Notes: generated from the letters alone by a model not told the origin. DNA of 64,000 bases from Arthrobacter sp. SX1312 (GCF_002929295.1 NZ_PJIM01000002.1:454191-518190), one strand, 5' to 3'. Counted from the stretch's first letter, positions 1 through 7,573 are shown. Program-made: numbers and translations.

Positions 1-69
1 CGCCCGGCTTCGACAGGCTCGGATCACTCCAGGTTGATTTGAACATACATCGCGAGGGCGTTCTTCACG

Positions 70-88
70 CCGTAAGCGGTACTTACGG
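70..88. repeat. Perfect 7-bp inverted repeat
   Basis: The arms CCGTAAG and CTTACGG are separated by 5 bases. The site lies in the first 185 bases, where I see no gene. It could be an operator or a small hairpin; nothing in the sequence says which. Confidence 0.4.
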
Positions 89-185
89 ATCCGTGCAGTT
101 GCGCTATAGAGGACCAAATGACTGGCTCAATTCAGCGAAGCCATCAATGTAACCGCAACTCAAACCGACATTCGGTTCGTTCCGG

Positions 186-425
186 CTAACACCGCACGCA
201 TGCTCGAACAAGCCTTGTGAGGCGAGTAGGCAACGTGCTCATGCCAAGAGGGGCCAGCAGCTCGAGAATCGTGCGCATGTAGTCCGACCCCCCGGCCGGT
301 TCGTAGCCCCAGTCGATACTCTGCACGTGAGCGACCAGGCGCTGCTTCGCGACGCAGTCTGCGATGACCCTCTCTGGGCTCTGGTTCACCTTGTGGGAGA
401 CCAGCGGATACAGCAGCAACTTGTA
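186..425 (-). pseudogene. Frameshifted DUF6221-family remnant
   Basis: The minus-strand reading contains AKQRLVAHVQSIDWGYEPAG followed by an MRTILELLA segment. These match the intact DUF6221 protein encoded at 6487-6747 (VKRRLVGHVQSIDWAYEPAG, MQTVLELLA). After LLAP the conserved tail (tryptophan, histidine, a late tyrosine) continues only in another frame as WHEHVAYSPHKA, so one base was probably lost near position 250. The N-terminal helix of the family is also missing. DUF6221 proteins are small actinobacterial proteins of unknown role. I read this as a decayed paralogue rather than a working gene. Confidence 0.6.
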
Positions 426-481
426 ACTGGCCCGGCCGGAGTCGGCCGCATGGCAGTTTCGGAGCGCGTGTTCGCGGCGTA

Positions 482-613
482 AAGAGGATCTCTGTGCTGT
501 GGGAACGTGGCAATCATGGTCCCGAAGGCTTCTACCTCAAGCTCGGTTTTGTTCCCACCGGAGAGGAACTCTTTGGAGAGGTAGTCGCGTTCAAGGACCG
601 GCTTACGGGCGCG
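482..613 (+). pseudogene. C-terminal remnant of a GNAT acetyltransferase
   Basis: The translated stretch contains GPEGFYLKLGFVPTGEE followed by GEVVAF. That is the last helix and strands of GCN5-related N-acetyltransferases (FY..LGF.PTGE, then a terminal acidic strand). The acetyl-CoA-binding R/Q-x-x-G-x-G/A loop and everything upstream of it are missing; the DNA before it belongs to the opposite-strand DUF6221 remnant region. About 40 residues remain out of a usual ~150. A GTG at 494 could start a peptide, but a functional enzyme is very unlikely. Confidence 0.6.
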
Positions 614-888
614 TCTCGCGTCAAAAAATGCGGTAAATCGTGTGGCAATGAGTACAGCTTTCCTCGTGGTTGCAGTCCTTGCGACGATCCGCATACGGGA
701 CAACCAGAGGGGATGGAGAAAAACCCGTCCACCACGTTCCCCCAGTGCTGGCCGAACGCCGCCGCTCCAGGGTTCCTCAGCCACTCCGGATGCAAAACTA
801 TCCCGTGCTCAAAAGGTCCTTCTCGCACGGCGGCGGCGGACAACCCAGGAGGCACCCTCGGGACGGCATACATCGGTACTATCGCCAA

Positions 889-1665
889 GTGGATACAGAG
901 AGCGCAGGTCTGGATGAAGGTAACGAGGGACGCCAAAAAAAGGCCAGTATCACCGTTCGGACCATCGGTGGCATTCTCCTCCTAGGCGTTGTCGACTTGG
1001 TGAAAGACGGCATCTCACTTGGTTTCGAGTACACAGTTCTTGCCGAGGGAGCGCCCTTACAAGGAAAAACTGCCATTCAGCTGGCGCATATTTTTGCTCC
1101 TACCATCGTTGCCGTCGTGATCCTCGTCGTCATCGTTCTAGCACTCACTGTCTGGCGAACAGCAATCTGGGTGAGGTTTCCCAAGTTCGTTGCGAACGGA
1201 AGGTGGACATCGGCGGAGCGCCGAGAACAGTACCGCCAAGAAGGCCGGGATGAGGTTGAGGATCGCATCAGGGCTCAACAAGCTGCTGCATATAGCCCTG
1301 CCTGGCGCTTCCGTATGCAGAAATGGGGACACGACCTTGAACATGAGGATCATCTCGTACTTCACAACGACGGCAGGGGAACCACAACAGAAGTGATTGT
1401 CGACTCACTGGAACCAGACAAGATCACCGTTTGCAACAGAGTGCCACGCCTCAAGCCTGATGCTGGACCAGACCCTGACAAAGAGCGATGGGAAAAGGGC
1501 GCCATGGGAGCTGTGCCCGTCCATGTGTCCCCTACAGGCAAAAGGGACGGAGCGGCGCTCACTGTCTCCTACATCAATGAAGCAGGGGTTCGAGTCGAAC
1601 CGTACACAGTCTTCGTTCACCCCGATCACCTGGTTCCGAGGAAGTACTCACAGGGCCGGGAGTGA
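889..1665 (+). CDS. Unrecognised two-helix membrane protein
   Basis: The product is about 258 residues if it starts at the GTG at 889; the open frame extends back to a TTG at 670. I recognise no family. Two hydrophobic stretches are visible: a weaker one (TVRTIGGILLLGVVDLV) near residue 25 and a clear one (PTIVAVVILVVIVLALTVW) near residue 70. A charged, soluble C-terminal half of about 170 residues follows, so it looks like a membrane-anchored protein with a cytoplasmic domain. In another frame, 645-917 encodes an N-terminus-like segment (MSTAFLVVAVLATIRIRDNQ), so the real gene may begin at 645 and carry a frameshift near 880. The downstream gene starts 27 bases later on the same strand, which suggests co-transcription. 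Confidence 0.5.
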   Translation: MDTESAGLDEGNEGRQKKASITVRTIGGILLLGVVDLVKDGISLGFEYTVLAEGAPLQGKTAIQLAHIFAPTIVAVVILVVIVLALTVWRTAIWVRFPKFVANGRWTSAERREQYRQEGRDEVEDRIRAQQAAAYSPAWRFRMQKWGHDLEHEDHLVLHNDGRGTTTEVIVDSLEPDKITVCNRVPRLKPDAGPDPDKERWEKGAMGAVPVHVSPTGKRDGAALTVSYINEAGVRVEPYTVFVHPDHLVPRKYSQGRE

Positions 1666-1691
1666 CAAGCCGACGGGGATACGATCGCCCC

Positions 1692-2333
1692 ATGATCCGT
1701 TACAACGTCCCGATCGTCCTTGTAAGAAAGACAGGCAACGAGGAACAACGCCATGAGCTCCTTGCCGTGGTCAACCGTGAAAGCCTCACTGTTCCGGTCG
1801 ATGCTGACATCGAGGAGGGAGACATCGTCGAAAGGCGTCTCCCCAATGGAAAGACAGCTACCTACGTCATAACCGACGTCACAGTGTTTCAGAGTCCCTT
1901 CGGTGGCCGCCTTGATCACACGGAGGCAACGTTCGAACCTGCATCTCGCCAAACATCGCACACTCGTGAGGGCGACGTCTTCAACGTTCACGCGACCAAC
2001 GTGCAGCTTGCCACCGGCAATAGGTCACGGCAAACGATGAACGTTGGCCAGACCGCGGACCAGCTCGTGCTCGTAATCCGAGGTATTAGTGAACTACTCC
2101 GTGAACTCAATCTGGCCGAAGGGCGAGACGCCGACCTCCACGATGTTGAACAAGAAGCCATTGCGGACATCACGAGTAGCGAGCCCACTGCTGAAGGTGT
2201 CCGGAGGTTTTACGACTGGGTAGTCGAGTGCGTGAAAGACGGGGGCTCAGCTGCAGTCGTAGCTGCCATTACAGCAGCCTCGAGCGCGCTGCTACTTGAC
2301 GCCGAGACACTACTCCACAGTTGGGCAGGCTGA
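1692..2333 (+). CDS. Unrecognised 213-residue soluble protein
   Basis: I chose the ATG at 1692, which gives an ordered N-terminus (MIRYNVPIVLVRKTGNEEQ). The N-terminal ~90 residues look like a beta-rich domain. Next comes a segment reading NVHATNVQLATGNRSRQTMN. Short segments of the type N-x-Q-x-A-x-G-N followed by Q occur as linkers in many multidomain defence or signalling proteins, but that comparison is from memory and weak. The C-terminus is helical and ends with an Ala/Ser-rich amphipathic helix. It lies 27 bases after the membrane protein gene and probably forms a two-gene unit with it. No function is assigned. Confidence 0.6.
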   Translation: MIRYNVPIVLVRKTGNEEQRHELLAVVNRESLTVPVDADIEEGDIVERRLPNGKTATYVITDVTVFQSPFGGRLDHTEATFEPASRQTSHTREGDVFNVHATNVQLATGNRSRQTMNVGQTADQLVLVIRGISELLRELNLAEGRDADLHDVEQEAIADITSSEPTAEGVRRFYDWVVECVKDGGSAAVVAAITAASSALLLDAETLLHSWAG

Positions 2334-2339
2334 CACCGC

Positions 2340-2720
2340 AAGCTAGTCGACAGGGAGAACGAGCTGGGTCCGTTGTTGCAGACTGATCCCACCTCTTTGC
2401 CGACGATGCGCGGCGAGAGTTTGGGTTCGGGGGTGGTGTCGCTGAAGTGCTGCACCCGGTCCCGCTCCGTCATTGTCGGGTCCAGCCACTGATCCTGCAG
2501 ATCCTGCAGATCCTGCAGATCCTTCGGGATGATGACCGGCGTCCGATCGTGAATGCGCCCAAGCGCGTCATGCGCGGCCCGGGTGAGGATCGTCGCGGTC
2601 ACAAGCCACTTATCCTCGGTGTCCTCAGCCTTAGTGGGGTCGGGCCAGAACTCGTACGTATCCGGGTTAGAAATCGTGGCATCGACGTCCACTAAGTCAG
2701 CTGACATCCGTTCGTGGATA
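2340..2720 (-). pseudogene. Truncated SRAP (HMCES/YedK) family fragment
   Basis: The translation includes YEFWPDP, then WLVTATILTRAAHDALGRIH with DRTPVI, and later SPRIVGKEVGSVCNNGP. These are conserved C-terminal blocks of SOS-response-associated peptidase/abasic-site crosslinking proteins, including the conserved histidine of the IHDR motif. The N-terminal half is missing, including the catalytic Cys2 that forms the DNA crosslink. No stop codon occurs before the frame runs antisense into the neighbouring gene at 2333. A tandem LQD expansion interrupts the region before QWLDP. It is a non-functional remnant. Confidence 0.7.
2492..2524. repeat. 9-bp tandem repeat inside the SRAP remnant
   Basis: The unit ATCCTGCAG occurs three times head to tail, followed by a partial fourth copy (ATCCTT). 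On the minus strand it encodes repeated Leu-Gln-Asp in a position where intact SRAP proteins have a short loop. This fits replication slippage in a decaying gene. Confidence 0.8.
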
Positions 2721-2782
2721 TAGTCGCGGGTGGCCCAGGTAAGGCTTGGTAGCGCCGGTAATAATGCCTGTTCTTCCGGCAA

Positions 2783-3447
2783 TTACGAAGCGTCCACACA
2801 TGGACTTGATTGTGCCTTAGTGCTCCAACACGGACTGGACAGTGCAGATTCGGCGGGTGCGCCTCCTGTCCCTAGGTGCACGGCACAAGCTCCCCCACGC
2901 TCCGCTGCTTGTCCCGCACACAGGGGGACAGCAGGGACCAACGGCCCGCCTGCACACAACCACCTGCGTTACCGACACGGGTAGCTCACCTCGAGCGAGC
3001 AGTGGCCGTGCACAGCCTCCATGGGCGCGGGCAGGGACTAAAACAGAAGAAGCTGTCGATACCCGATTGTCGGCGCCGCCTCGTACTGTCCCCACGCGCG
3101 CCAGAACAAGCATCACGCCGCCAACCACGAAGAGTTCGTAGCGGGAAACTGTAGGTCGTTTCCATGCGCAGGATTGACGACTGCGCAAATCAGTTACCGC
3201 ATCTTGTATCCCTTGGGGCGCAAGCCACGCTGGTAGGGCACCGCCCGTCCCTCAGCTTCACTGCTCTCTCACACTAAGAAACTCGCCGCACCGCCAAAAG
3301 TGACATATGCGCTGTTATCGGCGTTGGTTCGAGGAGGACCTGATTGGCTGTGCGGCGGGTGGCACAGCGCTGATCGTGTGTCGCTCTAGACCCGGCTTAT
3401 TGAGTTCCGGCGCCTACAAAACAAGATTGCCAGTAGGTGCCCTGGTG
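2783..3447. other. Gene-poor spacer
   Basis: Open frames here (for example 2817-3188 minus and 2876-3154 plus) have no recognisable motif, no good ribosome-binding site and low-complexity composition. I see no gene, RNA or clear repeat. It separates the SRAP remnant from the 3' end of the initiator tRNA gene, which is the side where elements usually integrate at a tRNA. Confidence 0.5.
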
Positions 3448-3521
3448 TTGCGGGGACAAGATTCGAACCTGTGACCTCTGGGTTATGAGCCCAGCGAGCT
3501 ACCGAACTGCTCCACCCCGCG
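3448..3521 (-). tRNA. Initiator tRNA-fMet (CAT)
   Basis: On the minus strand the sequence folds as a 74-nt cloverleaf with anticodon CAU in the loop CUCAUAA. Two initiator hallmarks are present: the anticodon stem has three G-C pairs (GGG/CCC), and position 1 is C facing A72, so the acceptor end is unpaired. The discriminator is A and CCA is not encoded. Accessory genes on both sides suggest this tRNA marks a variable chromosomal site. Confidence 0.93.
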
Positions 3522-3791
3522 GCGCATGATCGACCTTACTGGCCACAGGATGAGTACACCAATCCGAGGCACTCTGGGCTTGGAGTGTTTGGGCTGTTCC
3601 CTGCCGAGCGCGATGGGTACAGAGACGGCGAGGTGATCCCGCCCGACAAGCTGGCGGTACTTCGCGCAGGCCTGGTCGTCCCGACCGGTAACGGTCAAAC
3701 CGTGATCAACGTGAATCTGGTCTTCGAAAGGACAGACGGTGCAGCGAGACTCCAGCTGAGCCGACCAGCACTCCTCTGTTCCGTCCGTCAC
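3483..3791 (-). CDS. Possible small unknown protein running into tRNA-fMet
   Basis: A GTG at 3791 overlaps the stop codon of the upstream gene (GTGA). It has a GGAGGA motif about 10 bases before it, so it looks like the last gene of the coupled cluster 5160-3483. The 102-residue product has a C-x-x-C followed by H-V-D-H (CTVCPFEDQIHVDH), which could be a small metal site; I recognise no family. The frame ends inside the tRNA gene on the same strand. It may therefore be a gene cut at its 3' end by recombination at the tRNA, or a chance frame. Confidence 0.35.
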   Translation of the reverse strand: MTDGTEECWSAQLESRCTVCPFEDQIHVDHGLTVTGRDDQACAKYRQLVGRDHLAVSVPIALGREQPKHSKPRVPRIGVLILWPVRSIMRRGVEQFGSSLGS

Positions 3792-4372
3792 GTCTGCCAT
3801 TCCTCCAATGCATCACTGATTGATCCTTCCGGCTCCTCCACCTCGTTGGCTTCGCAGGCGCGCCAATCTTCCTCGATCTGCTCGATCTGTAAGGCACGCT
3901 CAGGGGATACCTGCCCAAGGAGCCTCCAGTCCAGGACAGTCAACTCCACGTCAAGGACAGGAACGTACGCCTCCACCGCGGGCGGCGGCTCATCGGTTAA
4001 CAGCAGCGCGTTGAGGGCGAGGATCAACGCAGCCCGGGACACCACGATCACACGCGGGTGGTGGCGGACCCCGTACAGGTCACCCAGACTCTCCCACACC
4101 TGCAGCAACGCCCTGCGCCCGTCCGACGGGGACAGCGCTGATCCCGCGGTCAGGGAAAGCTCCAGAATCCCGAGCGTGGTCATTACCGGCAGGACCTCAC
4201 CGCTCCGGTAGCCGCCACGGAGGTACTGCTCGATCAGGGGGCCGACCTCGGCCAGCCGCCGGTCGAACGGGGAAGAACTCGTGGTGTGGGTGGTGCGTCC
4301 GAGGTGTGCTGCCCAGAGGAACAGGGCAGGGTCCGAGGGCGGCGATGGCTGATACGGCGATGGTTGATGCAC
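3788..4372 (-). CDS. Unknown 194-residue protein
   Basis: The open frame extends to 4537, but the GTG at 4372 is preceded by GAAAGGACG at good spacing and removes a Pro/Ser/Thr-rich artefact, so I use it. The product has a Pro/Ser N-terminus and then a helical body of about 170 residues with alternating Leu/Ala/Val stretches. It ends in an acidic tail (IEQIEEDW, NEVEEPEGS). No catalytic motif, signal peptide or membrane span is evident and no family is recognised. Its helical, Leu-rich make-up resembles the gene at 4678-5160 two genes upstream, so the two may be distantly related. Confidence 0.55.
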   Translation of the reverse strand: MHQPSPYQPSPPSDPALFLWAAHLGRTTHTTSSSPFDRRLAEVGPLIEQYLRGGYRSGEVLPVMTTLGILELSLTAGSALSPSDGRRALLQVWESLGDLYGVRHHPRVIVVSRAALILALNALLLTDEPPPAVEAYVPVLDVELTVLDWRLLGQVSPERALQIEQIEEDWRACEANEVEEPEGSISDALEEWQT

Positions 4373-4461
4373 GGGGATCGTCCTTTCGGGAGGCTTAAAC
4401 AAGGAAGCGCCCCTCACCTTCGAAGAGGCGGGACGCTGGGGTTGTGCTGGGGTGGTGGTTG

Positions 4462-4677
4462 TTACCGGTGGGAGGTGTGCATCCGCCAGTGGTCCGCGTG
4501 GTTCCCGAGGTACTGCGCCTCGTTCGGCGCCGAGCATGAAGCACGCTGCGTGGCATTGCGTGAGGCGTAGGCGAGTTCCTCGTCGGCGCTGCGGCGCACA
4601 TTACGGCTCGGGAATTTCGAAGCAGCGACAACCGGGCGGATCCTGCCGCACCATACGACCGTGTTGAGGCTCTCCAT
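4462..4677 (-). CDS. Small unknown protein, translationally coupled
   Basis: This 71-residue frame starts with an ATG directly after the TAG of the upstream gene (TAGATG), an arrangement typical of re-initiating ribosomes. The product is basic, has a few cysteines and no membrane span (ADEELAYASRNATQRASCSA in the middle). No family is recognised. The position in the coupled series is the main support for its being real. Confidence 0.45.
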   Translation of the reverse strand: MESLNTVVWCGRIRPVVAASKFPSRNVRRSADEELAYASRNATQRASCSAPNEAQYLGNHADHWRMHTSHR

Positions 4678-5160
4678 CTACTCCGGGAACCGGCGATCGA
4701 TGCGTTGCAGCGACGCCTCATGGTCGATCGTGCGACTGAGTATCCGCAGGTGAGCCTGCAGGAGCTCCCAGTAGAACTGGCGGTGACGAGGGGGCAGCTG
4801 GATCGGGCTGCGCAGCATTTCCGCCAGTACCACCACCAGACGCCGACCCGCGGTCAGGAGCTCATCGTCCCTCTCCCCCGCCTCGGCCACCGCGAGCAGG
4901 GCCTTCCAGGTGTCCGTGAGGCAGGAGCGGACATCTGAGCCATCCACGGATCCGTCCACCCGGCGGATCTGCTCCCGCAGAACCCTGATCGCCTGCGGTG
5001 AGGACAATCGCGCTCGAGGGTCAGCCAACAGTGCTGCCACCGCGTCCATGGCAACCTCCCACGGCCGCCTATGGCGGGCACTGCCCGCAGATCCGGACGT
5101 TGGGTGGGTCGTGATCCTACGGTTTGTGCAACTGGCGGTGGAGGTGAGGACGATGGTCAT
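4678..5160 (-). CDS. Unknown helical protein, first gene of a coupled cluster
   Basis: The ATG at 5160 has an excellent ribosome-binding site (AGGAAGGAACC). An alternative ATG at 5049, with GGGAGG upstream, would give 123 residues beginning MDAVAALLADPRARLSSPQ and drop a low-quality 37-residue N-terminus. The body is helical and Leu/Arg-rich (LLTAGRRLVVVLAEMLRSP). No family is recognised. The genes at 4677, 4372 and 3791 follow on the same strand, two of them in direct overlap. An intrinsic terminator lies only about 27 bases before the ATG at 5160, so expression may involve read-through control, or a promoter inside the frame may serve the 5049 start. Confidence 0.5.
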   Translation of the reverse strand: MTIVLTSTASCTNRRITTHPTSGSAGSARHRRPWEVAMDAVAALLADPRARLSSPQAIRVLREQIRRVDGSVDGSDVRSCLTDTWKALLAVAEAGERDDELLTAGRRLVVVLAEMLRSPIQLPPRHRQFYWELLQAHLRILSRTIDHEASLQRIDRRFPE

Positions 5161-5186
5161 GATGGTTCCTTCCTAATTTTGGGTAC

Positions 5187-5213
5187 AAAAAAGGACCCCC
5201 GGAGGGGCCCTGC
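5187..5213 (-). terminator. Rho-independent terminator before the 5160 gene
   Basis: Read on the minus strand, a GC hairpin (GGGCCCC, short loop, GGGGTCC with one G-U pair) is followed directly by six Ts. It would end transcripts coming from the 6747-5732 gene pair. It lies about 27 bases upstream of the next start codon, so it may also act as an attenuator. Confidence 0.7.
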
Positions 5214-5239
5214 GGTCTTCTATTAGCTACTCACGTTCT

Positions 5240-5580
5240 AAGGGATATATATGCCCACTAAGCGGGACACAATCAAGATCGAAGGGCTTACTGCACTGGT
5301 CGGGGCAAAGGTAGTCACCCCGGACAGCGAATGCAGCCGATGTTTCAATTATCCGCTCAACTTCCCGGACACAACCCAATCCAGCCCAGAGCAACCGGCT
5401 ACGCACGTCCCAAGGGACATATGTGCCCAACAAGGGCCACACAATCAAGAGCACCGGGCGTCACTGCACCCGTTGGGCAGAGGTAGTTGCTCCAACCGAT
5501 GCGAACGCTTCCGGTGACTCAATTATCCGCCAACTTCCGGGACAGGAGCCAATCAATCCCCCACAGCGACCAGGCAACTG
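5240..5580. repeat. Imperfect ~170-bp direct repeat, two copies
   Basis: Copy one (about 5240-5405) and copy two (about 5412-5580) align along their length with an offset of 172-174 bases. Shared blocks include AAGGGA followed by ATAT and GCCCA, then ACACAATCAAGA, then CAATTATCCGC followed by CAACTT, then a CCAATC block. On the minus strand parts of both copies read as a Gly/Tyr/Pro motif (PLLGTYVPW and PLSGHIYPL), but indels break a common frame. No gene is evident in 5214-5731 apart from these copies. Confidence 0.6.
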
Positions 5581-5731
5581 AGTGCAACGCCTGGTCCGAC
5601 ACGCTACGGAACACCCTCTCTAGCCCCTCAGGTACTGATTGTCCTGAACCTCCGTTACACGAGCAAACCCCCTCCAGACACCGCACCAACCCCAAGCTTC
5701 GGAGAGCCAAGACCCGTGAGTCGTTGAACAA

Positions 5732-6481
5732 TCACCAGCCAGGCAGTATCTGATTGAGTCGCTCGAGGCGGTCGGGGCGGAGCCGGCTTTTGCGGTGCCA
5801 GGTGCGTGGCCGACCCAGCCACACGGCGAGGACCGTCTCGTCCGGATGCCGGTCGCGGTCGTAGATCGGGAACCGGCCTGTATCAGCCCGAAACTGTCGG
5901 GTCTGCTCAAGGCGCCGATCCCACAGCACATCGGCGTTACCTCTCCTGGTGCCGACCCACTCCCCCAACGTGTTGAGGGCTTGGGTCCTGTCGGGGGTGA
6001 GGGTGCCGGCGTCGTGGTTCCTGCGCTGGTTCTCCAACCACCGATACAGCACCCGGGCCTCCTGGCTGTCGTTCTGCGCCGGGATTCTCCCGTGCTCGCG
6101 CACGTGCGCTGTGAGGCGGGCGTAGTGTTCCCACCACGACTGCTCCCGGGTCCGCCGGCGGTGGCGCTTGTTGGACGGCCACGCCGGCTGGTCATGGATC
6201 AGCCAGCACGCATCAAACCACGCCGGGTCCCGTTCGATTTGCCGGTCGACGGCACGGATCACCCGCTTCACGCTGACCCTGCACCAGGCGGCGATCACCG
6301 GGACGGGTACGCCGCGGGAGTACATGAGCAGCCACTCCTGCCTGCTCTCACACGCCCCCCACAGGTCCTCGTTTTCGGACGAGGTCGGCTCATCCACGCG
6401 CACAGGATCCTTGGTCACGTCGTCTCGGCGTTCCGACGACGTCTCCCTCGGGTCAGCAGGGGCCTGGATGGGGGTTTGCAT
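5732..6481 (-). CDS. HTH plus helicase-associated-domain protein
   Basis: The 249-residue product has a disordered start and then a helix-turn-helix-like segment around residues 48-80 (SRGVPVPVIAAWCRVSVKRV). Two helicase-associated (HA, PF03457-type) repeats follow. The first begins at WWEHYARLTAHVREHGRIPA and has the later WLENQRRNHDAGTLTPDR block. The second begins at WDRRLEQTRQFRADTGRFPI and has LAVWLGRPRTWH. HA domains are small Trp-rich helical modules thought to bind nucleic acid; stand-alone versions are common in Arthrobacter islands and plasmids. There is no helicase motor. The start is 5 bases after the DUF6221 stop, so the two are probably co-transcribed. Confidence 0.75.
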   Translation of the reverse strand: MQTPIQAPADPRETSSERRDDVTKDPVRVDEPTSSENEDLWGACESRQEWLLMYSRGVPVPVIAAWCRVSVKRVIRAVDRQIERDPAWFDACWLIHDQPAWPSNKRHRRRTREQSWWEHYARLTAHVREHGRIPAQNDSQEARVLYRWLENQRRNHDAGTLTPDRTQALNTLGEWVGTRRGNADVLWDRRLEQTRQFRADTGRFPIYDRDRHPDETVLAVWLGRPRTWHRKSRLRPDRLERLNQILPGW

Positions 6482-6486
6482 GGGTG

Positions 6487-6747
6487 TCAGGTCGCCCAGT
6501 CCGGATTGTAGGTGGGGTGTGCGGCCCAGGGCAGGGCGAGCAGCTCGAGGACTGTCTGCATGTAGTCCTGATCCCCGGCCGGCTCATACGCCCAATCGAT
6601 GCTCTGGACGTGTCCGACCAGGCGGCGCTTGACCTCACACTCCACCAGCAGCCGCTCCCCCACCAAAGCCGGCACCACCCCCACCCCGGCGAGGACCTCC
6701 AGATCATCCTCGACCCGCGCCAGGATGAACGCGGCAAGCTCATCCAT
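6487..6747 (-). CDS. DUF6221 family protein
   Basis: The ATG at 6747 follows AGGAAG at good spacing; the frame stays open to 6948, but the upstream part is low-complexity. The 86-residue product begins MDELAAFILARVEDDLEVLA and carries the family core (VKRRLVGHVQSIDWAYEPAG) and the C-terminal ALPWAAHPTYNPDW block. DUF6221 is an actinobacterial family often found in prophages and islands; its biochemical role is unknown. A broken relative lies at 186-425. Confidence 0.8.
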   Translation of the reverse strand: MDELAAFILARVEDDLEVLAGVGVVPALVGERLLVECEVKRRLVGHVQSIDWAYEPAGDQDYMQTVLELLALPWAAHPTYNPDWAT

Positions 6748-7091
6748 CGCATCTTCCTGACCGCCGGATCCCGGTCCATCGATCCGGTCCAGCTGGTCCG
6801 TCTGGACTATTTGACTCGTCCGGCCTGTACGGTCCGGACTGTTCGTGCGGTTCATGGTGTCGAGGGCGACCAGAGGACCCGCGGAGCGGGGGGGGGTGCG
6901 GCGCACCCCCCCCGCTGTGGACGGCAGTGAGCCCCTCACGGGCTCCACCCGACCCCACGGGGATGCCCCACACCCCCATGTGTCAGCAACCGAGTTCGGC
7001 TGTCGGGTTCAGCTTTCCAAATAATCGAACCTGTGTTCTATTTTAAGGAACCTGTCCGAAGAACGGCAGGCAGGATCAGGAGAAACAGCCC
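6748..7091. other. Intergenic region with G9/C8 inverted repeat
   Basis: This is the divergent gap between the DUF6221 and DUF6504-like genes. At 6885-6916 it holds an inverted repeat made of AGC, nine Gs and TGC, and its complement with eight Cs and GCT, around a short GGC spacer. No T-run follows it on either strand. The homopolymer arms are of the kind that slip during replication. I see no further gene. Confidence 0.5.
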
Positions 7092-7535
7092 ATGGCGACC
7101 ACGGCCACCCACCGCAGGAACACGACCCACCAGCACACCCCCGCACAGGGCGGCAAGGCCGGCGGCAGGACGGGTAATGGGGCAAAGAGTGGAACCAAGG
7201 GTGCAACGAAGGGTGCGCAGGGCGTCGATCTGGTGCTCGATGAGACTGCTGCCGTCCGGTTCCTCCCCTCGGGACTCCCGTTGGCGTTGCGCTGGCGGGG
7301 CGGGCTTTGGCAGGTCATCGGATCCCCCGTCTCCGGGTTCAGCCCGGACAACCGACCAGGACCCGCCTCTACCCCTACTCCCCTTTACGAGGCTCGTGGC
7401 ACGGCTGGCACCCGGTTCTGGCGGTTTCAGGCGCAGACCGGACCCGCATCCCCGGTGCTGGAGTTCGAAATGAGCGCGGACACGCGCTCGACGGATTGGC
7501 AGCTGCGCCGCGTCATCGGCGTCGACGGGTTCTGA
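7092..7535 (+). CDS. DUF6504-like small protein
   Basis: The ATG at 7092 is preceded by AGGAG at about 9 bases. The 147-residue product has a basic, Gly/Thr-rich N-terminus of about 42 residues. A compact domain follows with LALRWRGGLWQVIGSPV, then FWRFQAQTGPASPVLEFEM and a terminal WQLRRVI. This Trp-Arg pattern resembles the DUF6504 family, which in actinobacteria is often encoded beside DNA-polymerase-Y (imuB/dinB) genes. Here the imu operon is about 5.6 kb downstream. The assignment is from memory of the pattern and is moderate. Confidence 0.6.
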   Translation: MATTATHRRNTTHQHTPAQGGKAGGRTGNGAKSGTKGATKGAQGVDLVLDETAAVRFLPSGLPLALRWRGGLWQVIGSPVSGFSPDNRPGPASTPTPLYEARGTAGTRFWRFQAQTGPASPVLEFEMSADTRSTDWQLRRVIGVDGF

Positions 7536-7573
7536 ACCCGCGGCAGGCAACGATCGGGGCGTGACGCGGTTGT

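Noticed and set aside
160-513. 117-codon minus frame as a separate gene
   Set aside because: It only matters because it carries the shifted tail of the DUF6221 remnant; the rest has no coding character.
2817-3188. Minus-strand 123-codon frame with one hydrophobic stretch
   Set aside because: No good start signal or family; composition changes to Cys/Arg-rich filler after the stretch. Too weak to call.
5240-5580. CRISPR array
   Set aside because: Only two long imperfect repeats without spacers of uniform size, and no cas genes in the window.
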